Below the pieces are notes generated by a model that worked only from the letters and a program-made list of their open reading frames with translations, did no database searches and was not told where the DNA came from. A program made the translations under genes and the position numbers. 49,988 nucleotides of DNA from Bacillus_BA songklensis (lineage in GTDB: Bacteria > Bacillota > Bacilli > Bacillales > Bacillaceae_H): NCBI RefSeq assembly GCF_042649685.1, contig NZ_JBHRZT010000059.1, positions 1 through 49,988 on the forward strand, written 5' to 3'. How positions within the stretch are numbered: position 1 is the first letter of the stretch; every line of letters starts with the position of its first letter. Of this stretch, positions 43,298-49,988 are shown piece by piece.

Positions 43298-43358
43298 ATT
43301 TAATACCATCCTTTTATTTAAAGTTTAATTAAATGTTTGATTAGTAAACTTATAAATT

Positions 43359-43386
43359 AGTATAACACATTTATAAAAATAGTCTA
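43359..43386 (-). promoter_or_regulatory. pckA promoter with CcpN-type box
   Basis: On the minus strand TAGACT and TATACT are 16 bases apart. TGTGTTATACT, overlapping the -10 box, fits the CcpN consensus TRTGHYATAYW as I remember it. CcpN represses gapB and pckA under glycolytic conditions in B. subtilis. Confidence 0.6.
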
Positions 43387-43604
43387 TACTATTTGAAATT
43401 AAATGTTCATATATAATGCAAAAATGGACAGTTTTTAAAGAAAATTCATAATTTAACCCAACCTAGAAGATATATTACTTTCGTTTTATTAAGGAACAAT
43501 GTTGAGTTATAAATGATTGGTTCATTCTTTTACATAGGCCAGACCTTAATAACAGACTTAATGCAATTTTTCTATTACTTATGTGGATTCATATAAATAT
43601 TTTA

Positions 43605-43634
43605 TTGACATGATTCAGCGTTTTAAGGTATGAT
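43605..43634 (+). promoter_or_regulatory. metK promoter
   Basis: A perfect TTGACA (43605-43610) and TATGAT (43629-43634) are 18 bases apart, placing the start about 12 bases before the SAM riboswitch. Between pckA and here (43387-43604) I see only AT-rich sequence. Confidence 0.8.
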
Positions 43635-43652
43635 ATGTCCTTGAACGGATAC

Positions 43653-43832
43653 TCTCTTATCCCGAGCTGGTGGAGGGACAGGCCCTATGAAACCCAGCAA
43701 CCATCGCCATACATATTAAATATTTGGTGATAAGGTGCTAACCTGATGCAAGGCTCTTGCCCTTGATCGATAAGAGTGAAAGGCGCTAGTGAAGATACAA
43801 ACCTTTCCTCAGTAAGGAAAGGTTTTTTATAT
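43653..43832 (+). promoter_or_regulatory. SAM-I riboswitch (S box) with terminator upstream of metK
   Basis: The S-box blocks are in order: CTCTTATCCCGAGCTGGTGG, AGGGACAGGCCC, ATGAAACCCAGCAACC, AAGGTGCTAACCTG, and closing GATAAGAG. The expression platform is the terminator AACCTTTCC / GGAAAGGTT with a T run (43800-43832). High SAM should stop transcription of metK. Confidence 0.96.
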
Positions 43833-43921
43833 TTTTGTTTCAATAAAATGCGTTATTTTTATGAATAATAAGGGAATGAGTACCGTATCTTTTAGGTTTA
43901 CAGTTAAAAGGAGGAATACTG

Positions 43922-45124
43922 ATGTCAACAAAACGTCGTTTATTTACATCAGAGTCAGTAACAGAAGGACATCCGGATAAAATTTGTGACCAAATTTCTG
44001 ACTCGATTCTTGATGCGATTTTAGCAAAAGACCCTAATGCACGTGTTGCTTGTGAAACATCTGTGACTACAGGTTTAGTATTAGTAAGTGGTGAAATCAC
44101 TACATCTACATATGTAGACATCCCAAAAATCGTTCGTGAAACAGTTCGTGAAATCGGCTATACCCGGGCAAAATATGGTTTCGATGCTGAAACTTGTGCG
44201 GTTTTAACATCTATCGATGAGCAATCACCTGATATTGCAATGGGTGTTGACCAGGCGTTAGAAGCTCGTGAAGGTCAGATGACAGACGAGCAAATCGAAG
44301 CCATCGGTGCGGGTGACCAAGGTTTAATGTTCGGCTATGCCAATAACGAAACAAAAGAGCTTATGCCTCTTCCAATTTCATTGGCTCACAAGCTTGCGCG
44401 TCGTTTAACAGAAGTGCGTAAAGAAGAAATTTTACCTTATCTTCGTCCAGATGGTAAAACCCAAGTAACAGTTGAGTATGATGAGAACGACAAGCCGGTT
44501 CGTATCGATACAATCGTTATCTCAACACAACATCATCCTGAAATTACATTAGAGCAAATTCAACGCAACTTGAAAGAATATGTTATTAATCCGGTTGTTC
44601 CAAAAGAACTCATTGATGAAGAGACAAAATACTTCATCAATCCGACAGGACGTTTCGTCATCGGCGGTCCTCAAGGTGATGCTGGTTTAACAGGCCGTAA
44701 AATTATCGTAGATACTTACGGCGGTTATGCACGTCATGGCGGTGGTGCATTCTCTGGTAAGGATCCTACAAAAGTAGACCGTTCTGCTGCATATGCGGCT
44801 CGTTACGTTGCGAAAAACATCGTAGCAGCTGGATTAGCGGATAAATGTGAAGTGCAATTGGCATATGCAATTGGTGTGGCAAAACCAGTTTCCATTTCAG
44901 TTGACACTTTCGGTACAGGTACAGTATCTGAAGATGTATTAGTCGAATTAGTACGTGAAAACTTTGACTTACGTCCGGCGGGTATCATTAAGATGCTTGA
45001 CTTGCGTCGTCCGCTTTATAAGCAAACAGCTGCTTATGGTCACTTTGGCCGCAATGATCTTGACCTTCCTTGGGAGCGTACAGATAAAGCAGAAGCTTTA
45101 AAAGCACAAGCTGCTGGTAAATAA
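43922..45124 (+). CDS. metK: S-adenosylmethionine synthetase MetK
   Basis: This 400-residue enzyme makes SAM from methionine and ATP. Signature blocks are TEGHPDKICDQISDS, GAGDQGLMFGYA and GGGAFSGKDPTKVDRS. The ATG follows AAAAGGAGG. The strong codon bias suits a highly expressed housekeeping gene. It is feedback-controlled by the SAM-I riboswitch in its leader. Confidence 0.98.
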   Translation: MSTKRRLFTSESVTEGHPDKICDQISDSILDAILAKDPNARVACETSVTTGLVLVSGEITTSTYVDIPKIVRETVREIGYTRAKYGFDAETCAVLTSIDEQSPDIAMGVDQALEAREGQMTDEQIEAIGAGDQGLMFGYANNETKELMPLPISLAHKLARRLTEVRKEEILPYLRPDGKTQVTVEYDENDKPVRIDTIVISTQHHPEITLEQIQRNLKEYVINPVVPKELIDEETKYFINPTGRFVIGGPQGDAGLTGRKIIVDTYGGYARHGGGAFSGKDPTKVDRSAAYAARYVAKNIVAAGLADKCEVQLAYAIGVAKPVSISVDTFGTGTVSEDVLVELVRENFDLRPAGIIKMLDLRRPLYKQTAAYGHFGRNDLDLPWERTDKAEALKAQAAGK

Positions 45125-45189
45125 TAGATGTGAATCCACATAAATCATTTAATATAAGCAAAAAACGCTCATGTTAAATGATTTACGCA

Positions 45190-45236
45190 TAAGCGGCTGA
45201 CAAGCTCCCTTACGGGTTCTTGTTAGCCGCTTTTAT
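45190..45236 (+). terminator. Terminator of metK
   Basis: AAGCGGCT-ACAAG / CTTGT-AGCCGCTT followed by TTAT. It lies about 65 bases after the metK stop codon. Confidence 0.85.
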
Positions 45237-45327
45237 ACGAGGACCTGTATATTCGGGGATGCAAGGCAGAATGGCGTGAATAGAGGAAGAATTGATAGCG
45301 AATGTTAAAGCATGAACGTGGATTCAT

Positions 45328-45366
45328 CTAAAAAACATCCGATCCATTTGGATCGGATGTTTTTAT
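45328..45366. terminator. Terminator of the glycosyltransferase gene
   Basis: AAAAACATCCGATCC / GGATCGGATGTTTTT with a 4-base loop. It is symmetrical with A and T runs on both sides, so it can end transcription from either strand. It lies just beyond the stop at 45403. Confidence 0.88.
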
Positions 45367-45402
45367 TTGGTGTACCAAAGAATGCGTTACATAAGAAATA
45401 AA

Positions 45403-46548
45403 TTATGCTAATTGAATCGACTGTGTTTGGTCTGCAACAGCTAATTCATATTGCGCCAACAAACCATCAAAAATAGTTTCCCATGTTTGAGTTAAGGCGT
45501 ATTGCCTGGCCTGATGACTAAGCTGCATGCGTTTATGCAGATTCTCCAGGCATAGGCTAATATAATGAACAAACTGTTCGACAGAATCGGGGTTGCATAA
45601 ATAACCTGTTCGGTCATGTTGAAGGATATGCTTTACTCCACCGGCATTAGCAGCAATAGCAGGTGTTCCCGATGCTAAAGACTCTAATATGACATTTCCG
45701 AACGTTTCCGTCACAGATGGAAAAACAAACAAATCGGAAGCTGCATATACCCTGGCTAATTGCTCACCTTGAAGAAAGCCTGTAAACGTCATATGCTCGA
45801 GTGCTTCTTTGTGCAATTTCTCCTTTAAAGGGCCATCTCCTACAATGAGCCAGTGGACTTGATGCTTGATGTGCGGGGGCAAAGACCTGGCGATATTCAT
45901 TAGTAGCTGCAAGTTTTTTTCAGGAGCAAGGCGCCCGACATACGTTAAAATGTAAGGCCGTTTAATATTATATCTAATCCGTACATCAAAACGATCATAA
46001 TGAGGGTGAAATAATGTGTGATCCACACCTCTGGACCAAATGGAAATATTGGTAAATCCATGACGGTGAAGCTGCTCCTTTGTTGATTGAGAGGGAACGA
46101 AGAGAGTTCTTAAAGGACGATGGAACCAATTCATATATTTCCAAAGCAAGGGGGAGAGAAACTCCAAATCGTAATATTTCAAATACTGATCGAAGTCGGT
46201 ATGATAAGAGCCGACAATAGGAATATTCATTTTTTTGGCATAATGCAGACCGCAAAGCCCTATATTAAAAGGTGTTGCTACATGAATGATATCTGGCTGA
46301 AAGGCCTGCAAGCTTGCTTTCATTTTGAGCATGTTAGGCAACGCCAGGCGGCATTCAGGGTACAAGAAAAAGGGCAGACTTGCAAAGCGATAGATTTGTG
46401 CAGAAAATAAGTTATGATTGGTGCTCTCTGGGGCAAACACCAGAAAGGGACTATTCTTCGTTTTTAAATAATCCGTAAATCGTTTTAAAGTATTGGCAAC
46501 ACCATTTACATCAGGTGCAAAAGTGTCTGTAAATAAAGCGATTTTCAT
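45403..46548 (-). CDS. GT4-family glycosyltransferase
   Basis: This 381-residue GT-B glycosyltransferase resembles alpha-mannosyl or diglucosyl transferases that act on lipids (MgtA/PimB-like). The N-terminus MKIALFTDTFAPDVNGVANT is characteristic. The donor-site E-x7-E motif is SVTETFGNVILESLASGTPA. I chose the ATG at 46548 behind GGGAGGGA; the longer frame to 46728 overlaps the PAP2 gene and is unlikely. It is likely cotranscribed with the PAP2 gene 73 bases upstream. Acceptor and sugar are not known. Confidence 0.88.
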   Translation of the reverse strand: MKIALFTDTFAPDVNGVANTLKRFTDYLKTKNSPFLVFAPESTNHNLFSAQIYRFASLPFFLYPECRLALPNMLKMKASLQAFQPDIIHVATPFNIGLCGLHYAKKMNIPIVGSYHTDFDQYLKYYDLEFLSPLLWKYMNWFHRPLRTLFVPSQSTKEQLHRHGFTNISIWSRGVDHTLFHPHYDRFDVRIRYNIKRPYILTYVGRLAPEKNLQLLMNIARSLPPHIKHQVHWLIVGDGPLKEKLHKEALEHMTFTGFLQGEQLARVYAASDLFVFPSVTETFGNVILESLASGTPAIAANAGGVKHILQHDRTGYLCNPDSVEQFVHYISLCLENLHKRMQLSHQARQYALTQTWETIFDGLLAQYELAVADQTQSIQLA

Positions 46549-46621
46549 TGTATCCCTCCCTATAAATTGCTTGCAGTTTCTATTTTTGACCTTGTTGAAA
46601 CATGATGGCTGAGCCCGCTTA

Positions 46622-47146
46622 TTAAAAAAGGGCGAACGATAGGAATCCAACAGACGTTCCCAGTACCATTCCCGCCAATACATCGGTAGGATAATGAAGG
46701 CCAAGGTAAATTCTTGATAAACCAACACTGCAACCTATGGGCAGCAATACAAGTGCAGAGGCAGGATAGGAAAGGATAATGGGTGTGATAACGGAAAAGA
46801 CAGCTGTTGAATGCCCGGAAGGAAAAGAATGGTCTTGCAGCGGATTTTCTAAAACTTTTGTGCCGGCAAGTTCCAAGTAAGGCCGCTTTCGCGGATATAT
46901 TTTTTTGGCTATAGCAACAGGAATATGGCTCAAAGCGAGAGCGAATGCACTCGCATATGATGTGGCTTTAAGATTTCCAGTTATCAGAAACATCAGCAGG
47001 AGAACGGAAGAAATCGTGATAGCTGCGCCTCCAAAGTGGGTAATAGTTCGAAAATAGAAGTTTAACCATTTACGATCAAAATGTTGGTTGAGTGTTTTGA
47101 ATAAGTGACATTCAACATCATGAAGGTGACGAACGATTTTTGCCAT
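46622..47146 (-). CDS. PAP2-superfamily membrane phosphatase
   Basis: This 174-residue membrane protein has the three phosphatase motifs: KKIYPRKRPYL (K-x6-RP), FPSGHSTA (PSGH) and SRIYLGLHYPTDV (SR-x5-H-x3-D). Such enzymes dephosphorylate lipid phosphates or undecaprenyl pyrophosphate. It is the first gene of a two-gene unit with the glycosyltransferase, which suggests a joint role in glycolipid or envelope metabolism. Confidence 0.88.
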   Translation of the reverse strand: MAKIVRHLHDVECHLFKTLNQHFDRKWLNFYFRTITHFGGAAITISSVLLLMFLITGNLKATSYASAFALALSHIPVAIAKKIYPRKRPYLELAGTKVLENPLQDHSFPSGHSTAVFSVITPIILSYPASALVLLPIGCSVGLSRIYLGLHYPTDVLAGMVLGTSVGFLSFALF

Positions 47147-47255
47147 AAGTCGTGTAAACCCCTTTTTATCTGTTTTTACAAATAATTGTAAAGGGGAATT
47201 ATGTAGGCAGTAATAAGATAATGTAAATTAAAGAGACGGAATATTTACAAAAAAA

Positions 47256-47300
47256 TAAAACAACTTTAAAATCCTTAGAAAGAGATTTTAAAGTTGTTTA
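47256..47300 (-). terminator. Terminator of ytoA
   Basis: AAACAACTTTAAAATC / GATTTTAAAGTTGTTT forms a 16-pair stem, followed on the minus strand by a T-rich run. Confidence 0.88.
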
Positions 47301-47316
47301 CAATACTAAAGGTCAT

Positions 47317-47835
47317 TCATGATTTCTTCTGGAGAGTTTTATAATATTGGCCTTTTTCTACATAACTTCGGCGGATTCGGGCCATTTCTTTTAAGTCTTC
47401 CTCTGTTAACTCCCTCACTACTTTCGCGGGGCGTCCTATAGCCAGGGTATGGGGAGGAATTTTTTTGCCGGGTGGTACAAGGCTGCCGGCTCCAATGAAT
47501 GCTCCTTCACCAATTTCGGCTCCATCTAATATAATGGACCCCATTCCTACCAAGGCATTTTTACGTACAATAGCACTATGTAAAATAACCTGATGCCCAA
47601 CTGTCACATCATCTTCGATAATAAGAGGGCGGTCTGGACTTTGATGAAGCGTTGATTGATCTTGGATATTCACACGACTGCCAATAATGGTTGGTGCCAC
47701 ATCCCCTCGAATGACAGTATTGAACCAAATGCTACTTTCCTCTCCAATCACCACATCTCCTGTAATGGTTACATAATCGGCTACAAAAGCGGTATCCGCA
47801 ATTTGGGGGCTTTTTCCTTCATATTCATACATCAT
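47317..47835 (-). CDS. ytoA: Gamma-carbonic-anhydrase-like hexapeptide-repeat protein YtoA
   Basis: This 172-residue left-handed beta-helix protein has the gamma-carbonic anhydrase/PaaY family pattern: VTITGDVVIGEESSIWFNTV, VNIQDQSTLHQSPDRP, DVTVGHQVILHSAIV. The histidines that would bind metal (HQSP, GHQ, HSA) are present. Whether it has carbonic anhydrase activity is not shown. The start is one of two adjacent ATGs behind GGATGGGAG. The long upstream extension of the frame overlaps ytpA and is rejected. Confidence 0.9.
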   Translation of the reverse strand: MMYEYEGKSPQIADTAFVADYVTITGDVVIGEESSIWFNTVIRGDVAPTIIGSRVNIQDQSTLHQSPDRPLIIEDDVTVGHQVILHSAIVRKNALVGMGSIILDGAEIGEGAFIGAGSLVPPGKKIPPHTLAIGRPAKVVRELTEEDLKEMARIRRSYVEKGQYYKTLQKKS

Positions 47836-47946
47836 TTTTTCTCCCATCCTTTCATGTAAGTTGAAAAAAAAGCGTAAATATTCTAATGTAAGTGTACAAA
47901 CTTTTTTATAATAGGTAAATATTGAAACGGAAAGGAAGTACAGTAT

Positions 47947-48723
47947 ATGTGGAAATGGGAAGCTGAATATCCTAGAGGAGTCATGGTAATGGTTCATGGA
48001 GCTGCAGAGCATCATGGACGTTACCGCTGGCTCATCGAGATGTGGCGCTCCATTGGTTTGCACGTCGTAATGGGGGACCTTCCCGGCCAAGGATTAACCA
48101 CGAGAAGACGAGGGCACATTGTATCGTTTGATGAGTATATTGAAGCGGTCGAAGCATGGGTGAAGGAAGCGCAAAAGTACGATCTTCCTATCTTTTTGCT
48201 TGGCCATAGTATGGGAGGCCTTGCTGTTATTCGCACTTTACAAGAAAAGCGGCTGCCAATTTGGGGAGCTATTCTTTCTTCACCTGCACTCGGCTTAATC
48301 CAATATCCTCCTGCTTATATGGAATTTTTATCAAAAGGTTTGAATAAGCTTCTTCCAGAAATGCTATTTGATTCTCACTTATCGGCAGAAAAAGTGACGC
48401 GAAATCCAGAGATGCGTGAACAGGACGAAAATGATTCTTTGTATGTCACCAAGGTGTCTGTTCGCTGGTATCGGGAATTTACGAATGCGATGAATTTAGC
48501 CTTTAAAAATATTGAGAAACTGCCTGACCTTCCTGTTTTACTCATGCAGGCAGGTGAAGATAAAGTGGTTGATAAACAAATTGTCAAACAGTGGTTTGAT
48601 GAACTGGATATTAGTGAAAAGATTTATAAAGAATGGCAAGAACTTTATCATGAAATTTTTAACGAACCTGAAAAAGATGATGTTTTTCTATATGCAAAAA
48701 GTTTTGTTGAATTGCATTTATAA
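47947..48723 (+). CDS. ytpA: Lysophospholipase YtpA
   Basis: This 258-residue alpha/beta hydrolase has Ser in LLGHSMGGLAVI, preceded by the monoglyceride-lipase-like HGAAEHHGRYRW block. In B. subtilis YtpA makes the phospholipid antibiotic bacilysocin. AAAGGAAG precedes the ATG. It is cotranscribed with ytpB, 35 bases downstream, and divergent from ytoA. Confidence 0.9.
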   Translation: MWKWEAEYPRGVMVMVHGAAEHHGRYRWLIEMWRSIGLHVVMGDLPGQGLTTRRRGHIVSFDEYIEAVEAWVKEAQKYDLPIFLLGHSMGGLAVIRTLQEKRLPIWGAILSSPALGLIQYPPAYMEFLSKGLNKLLPEMLFDSHLSAEKVTRNPEMREQDENDSLYVTKVSVRWYREFTNAMNLAFKNIEKLPDLPVLLMQAGEDKVVDKQIVKQWFDELDISEKIYKEWQELYHEIFNEPEKDDVFLYAKSFVELHL

Positions 48724-48758
48724 ATGAAACTCTTATTTTGAAGATTGGTGGTGAAAGA

Positions 48759-49823
48759 ATGAAAATCCCTTCGCATCCATTTTCATTAATGAAAATGGTC
48801 TATCGTGATGTACTGCCGGTTGTACATGAAGAATTGGCCAACTGGCGGATATATGCAGAGTCCATCCCAAATGAGGAATTACGTAACCAGGCATTAGCGA
48901 GTATCCAATCTAAGACCTTCCATTGCGAAGGGGGCGCAATTTTATCCCTTCTCGCAAAAGAAAAGAGAAGAGAATGTATTCGGTTTATTGTTGCGTATCA
49001 AACAATCAGCGATTATTTGGATAACTTGTGTGACCGAAGTACTTCCCTCGATGCAGAAGACTTTGCTGCGCTTCATGAATCGATGCCCCATGCTTTGCAG
49101 CCTCATGCCAATTTGAATAACTATTATCGTTTTCGGGAAGATCAAGAGGATGGAGGATATTTGCACGCACTTGTCAAAACATGTCAGGATGTGTTGAACG
49201 AACTTTCCAATTACCCTGTCATTGCTGATTATTTGTTGGAATTGGCCGGTTACTACTGTGATTTACAAGTACATAAACATGTAACAATAGAAGAAAGGGT
49301 TCCACGGCTTGAAAAGTGGTTTTCTTCTTATAAGCCGGATTTGCCAGAGATGGAATGGTATGAGTTTTCAGCATGTTCCGGCTCGACACTTGGTGTTTTT
49401 TGCCTCGTAGCGTACGCGTTTCAGGACAGCTTCACAAAAGCGGAGGCGGACAAAATTAGACAAGGCTACTTTCCGTATATTCAAGGATTACATATCTTAT
49501 TAGATTATTTTATTGATCAGCAAGAAGATAAAGAAGGCGGGGACTTAAACTTTTGTTTTTATTACCCGCATGATGAAGTAATGGTACAGCGGTTTTATCA
49601 CTTTGTGACAGAAGCGGACCGTCATATTCACGGATTGCCGCATGAGCGGTTCCATCGACTGATCAACCGGGGACTTTTAGGAATTTATTTATCCGATGAT
49701 AAAGTAAATAAGCAAGAAAATATAAGACAGGCAGCCAAGAGAATAATAAGGGCAGGCGGATCGTTAAGTTATTTCTTTTACATGAATGCAAAGTTATATC
49801 GAAAATTAAGTAAAGCAAAATAA
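48759..49823 (+). CDS. ytpB: Tetraprenyl-beta-curcumene synthase YtpB
   Basis: This 354-residue protein is of the DUF2600 family. The B. subtilis and B. megaterium homologues are all-trans-tetraprenyl diphosphate cyclases making sesquarterpene precursors. Candidate metal-binding Asp clusters are SDYLDNLCDR and LLDYFIDQQED. The ATG at 48759 follows GGTGGTGAAAG; an in-frame ATG at 48738 is less likely. It forms an operon with ytpA. Confidence 0.92.
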   Translation: MKIPSHPFSLMKMVYRDVLPVVHEELANWRIYAESIPNEELRNQALASIQSKTFHCEGGAILSLLAKEKRRECIRFIVAYQTISDYLDNLCDRSTSLDAEDFAALHESMPHALQPHANLNNYYRFREDQEDGGYLHALVKTCQDVLNELSNYPVIADYLLELAGYYCDLQVHKHVTIEERVPRLEKWFSSYKPDLPEMEWYEFSACSGSTLGVFCLVAYAFQDSFTKAEADKIRQGYFPYIQGLHILLDYFIDQQEDKEGGDLNFCFYYPHDEVMVQRFYHFVTEADRHIHGLPHERFHRLINRGLLGIYLSDDKVNKQENIRQAAKRIIRAGGSLSYFFYMNAKLYRKLSKAK

Positions 49824-49824
49824 A

Positions 49825-49857
49825 AACAAGGAGAACGCTCCTTGTTTTTATTTTGCT
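49825..49857 (+). terminator. Terminator of ytpAB
   Basis: AAACAAGGAG / CTCCTTGTTT with a short loop, followed by TTATTTTG. Confidence 0.9.
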
Positions 49858-49888
49858 TTATAAGAAAGTATAAATTGCACATTGACGC

Positions 49889-49988
49889 TGTCCAGCTGCG
49901 AAAGCTACATCCTACGGTCATTTCACTCCTTCCTTCAGAAGCAAAAAGCGCTTCTTTGTCAGGAGCTCCAATGCCCTATGGATGTAAG
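49889..49988 (-). repeat. Structured spacer repeat, distal copy (cut by window end)
   Basis: Read on the minus strand this matches copy 3 of the tRNA-region repeat: CATAGGGCATTGGAGCT, then GAAATGACCGTAGGATGTAGC and GCAGCTGGACA. Its arms ACATCC (49907-49912) and GGATGT (49980-49985) are a further compensated variant. The 5' end runs off the window. It sits right after the ytpAB terminator, far from any rRNA or tRNA gene in this window. Confidence 0.8.

Noticed and set aside
46549..46728. N-terminal extension of the glycosyltransferase
   Set aside because: It overlaps the end of the PAP2 gene and lacks similarity to the family start MKIALFTDTF.
47836..48090. Extension of ytoA upstream of its double ATG
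   Set aside because: It overlaps the divergent ytpA gene and promoter region; GGATGGGAG sits just before the ATG pair.

Overview
The window is chromosomal DNA of a low-to-mid GC Gram-positive bacterium of the family Bacillaceae. The evidence is strong AGGAGG-type ribosome binding sites, GTG and TTG starts, a SAM-I riboswitch on metK, a sigma-B promoter, Fur- and Zur-type boxes, and a gene order that (from memory) follows the Bacillus subtilis segment from rrnB-trnB through glg, men, ythAB, ytiA and on to ytpB. I cannot name the species. A run of 10 Ns at 2529-2538 shows it is a draft assembly.

Region 1 (1-3340) is the end of an rRNA operon: the 23S 3' end, 5S rRNA and 21 tRNA genes in the B. 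subtilis trnB order (Val Thr Lys Leu Gly Leu Arg Pro Ala Met Ile2 Ser fMet Asp Phe His Gly Ile Asn Ser Glu). Eight copies of a ~120-base structured repeat lie in the spacers. Its paired arms change sequence from copy to copy while staying complementary. One further truncated copy is at the right end of the window and a half copy is near 32731.

Region 2 (3575-11506) is a glycogen operon, glgB-C-D-A-P, with overlapping or closely spaced genes. A class 3 lipase, a ~180-base interspersed repeat, a TIGR00266/AIM24-type protein, the DksA-like yteA and menA follow on the minus strand.

Region 3 (15991-23569) is the menaquinone pathway, menF-D-H-B-E-C, divergent from menA. Together they encode the steps from chorismate to demethylmenaquinone, apart from the DHNA-CoA thioesterase.

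Region 4 (23680-28565) holds a cobalamin riboswitch followed by a class I ribonucleotide reductase. The large-subunit gene is split by a 598-base group I intron carrying a decayed zinc-finger ORF; splicing restores a 755-residue protein. nrdB and an acyl-CoA thioesterase gene follow.

Region 5 (28602-36700) carries small and metal-responsive genes: DUF1540, a Fur-box DUF2325 gene, a bd-type quinol oxidase pair (ythBA) with an unusual haem-site residue, Zur-box rpmE2 (zinc-free L31), beta carbonic anhydrase ytiB, yidD-like ytjA, luxS, a small ytzI-like gene, dps under a sigma-B promoter, and a holin-like ytkC.

Region 6 (36701-49988) holds ytkD (Nudix), an ABC importer (ytlACD), ytmA, ytmB, a MITE-like element, pckA with a CcpN-like box, metK with a SAM-I riboswitch, a PAP2 phosphatase/glycosyltransferase pair, ytoA, and ytpA-ytpB (lysophospholipase and sesquarterpene synthase). 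No CRISPR array, prophage or complete insertion sequence was seen.
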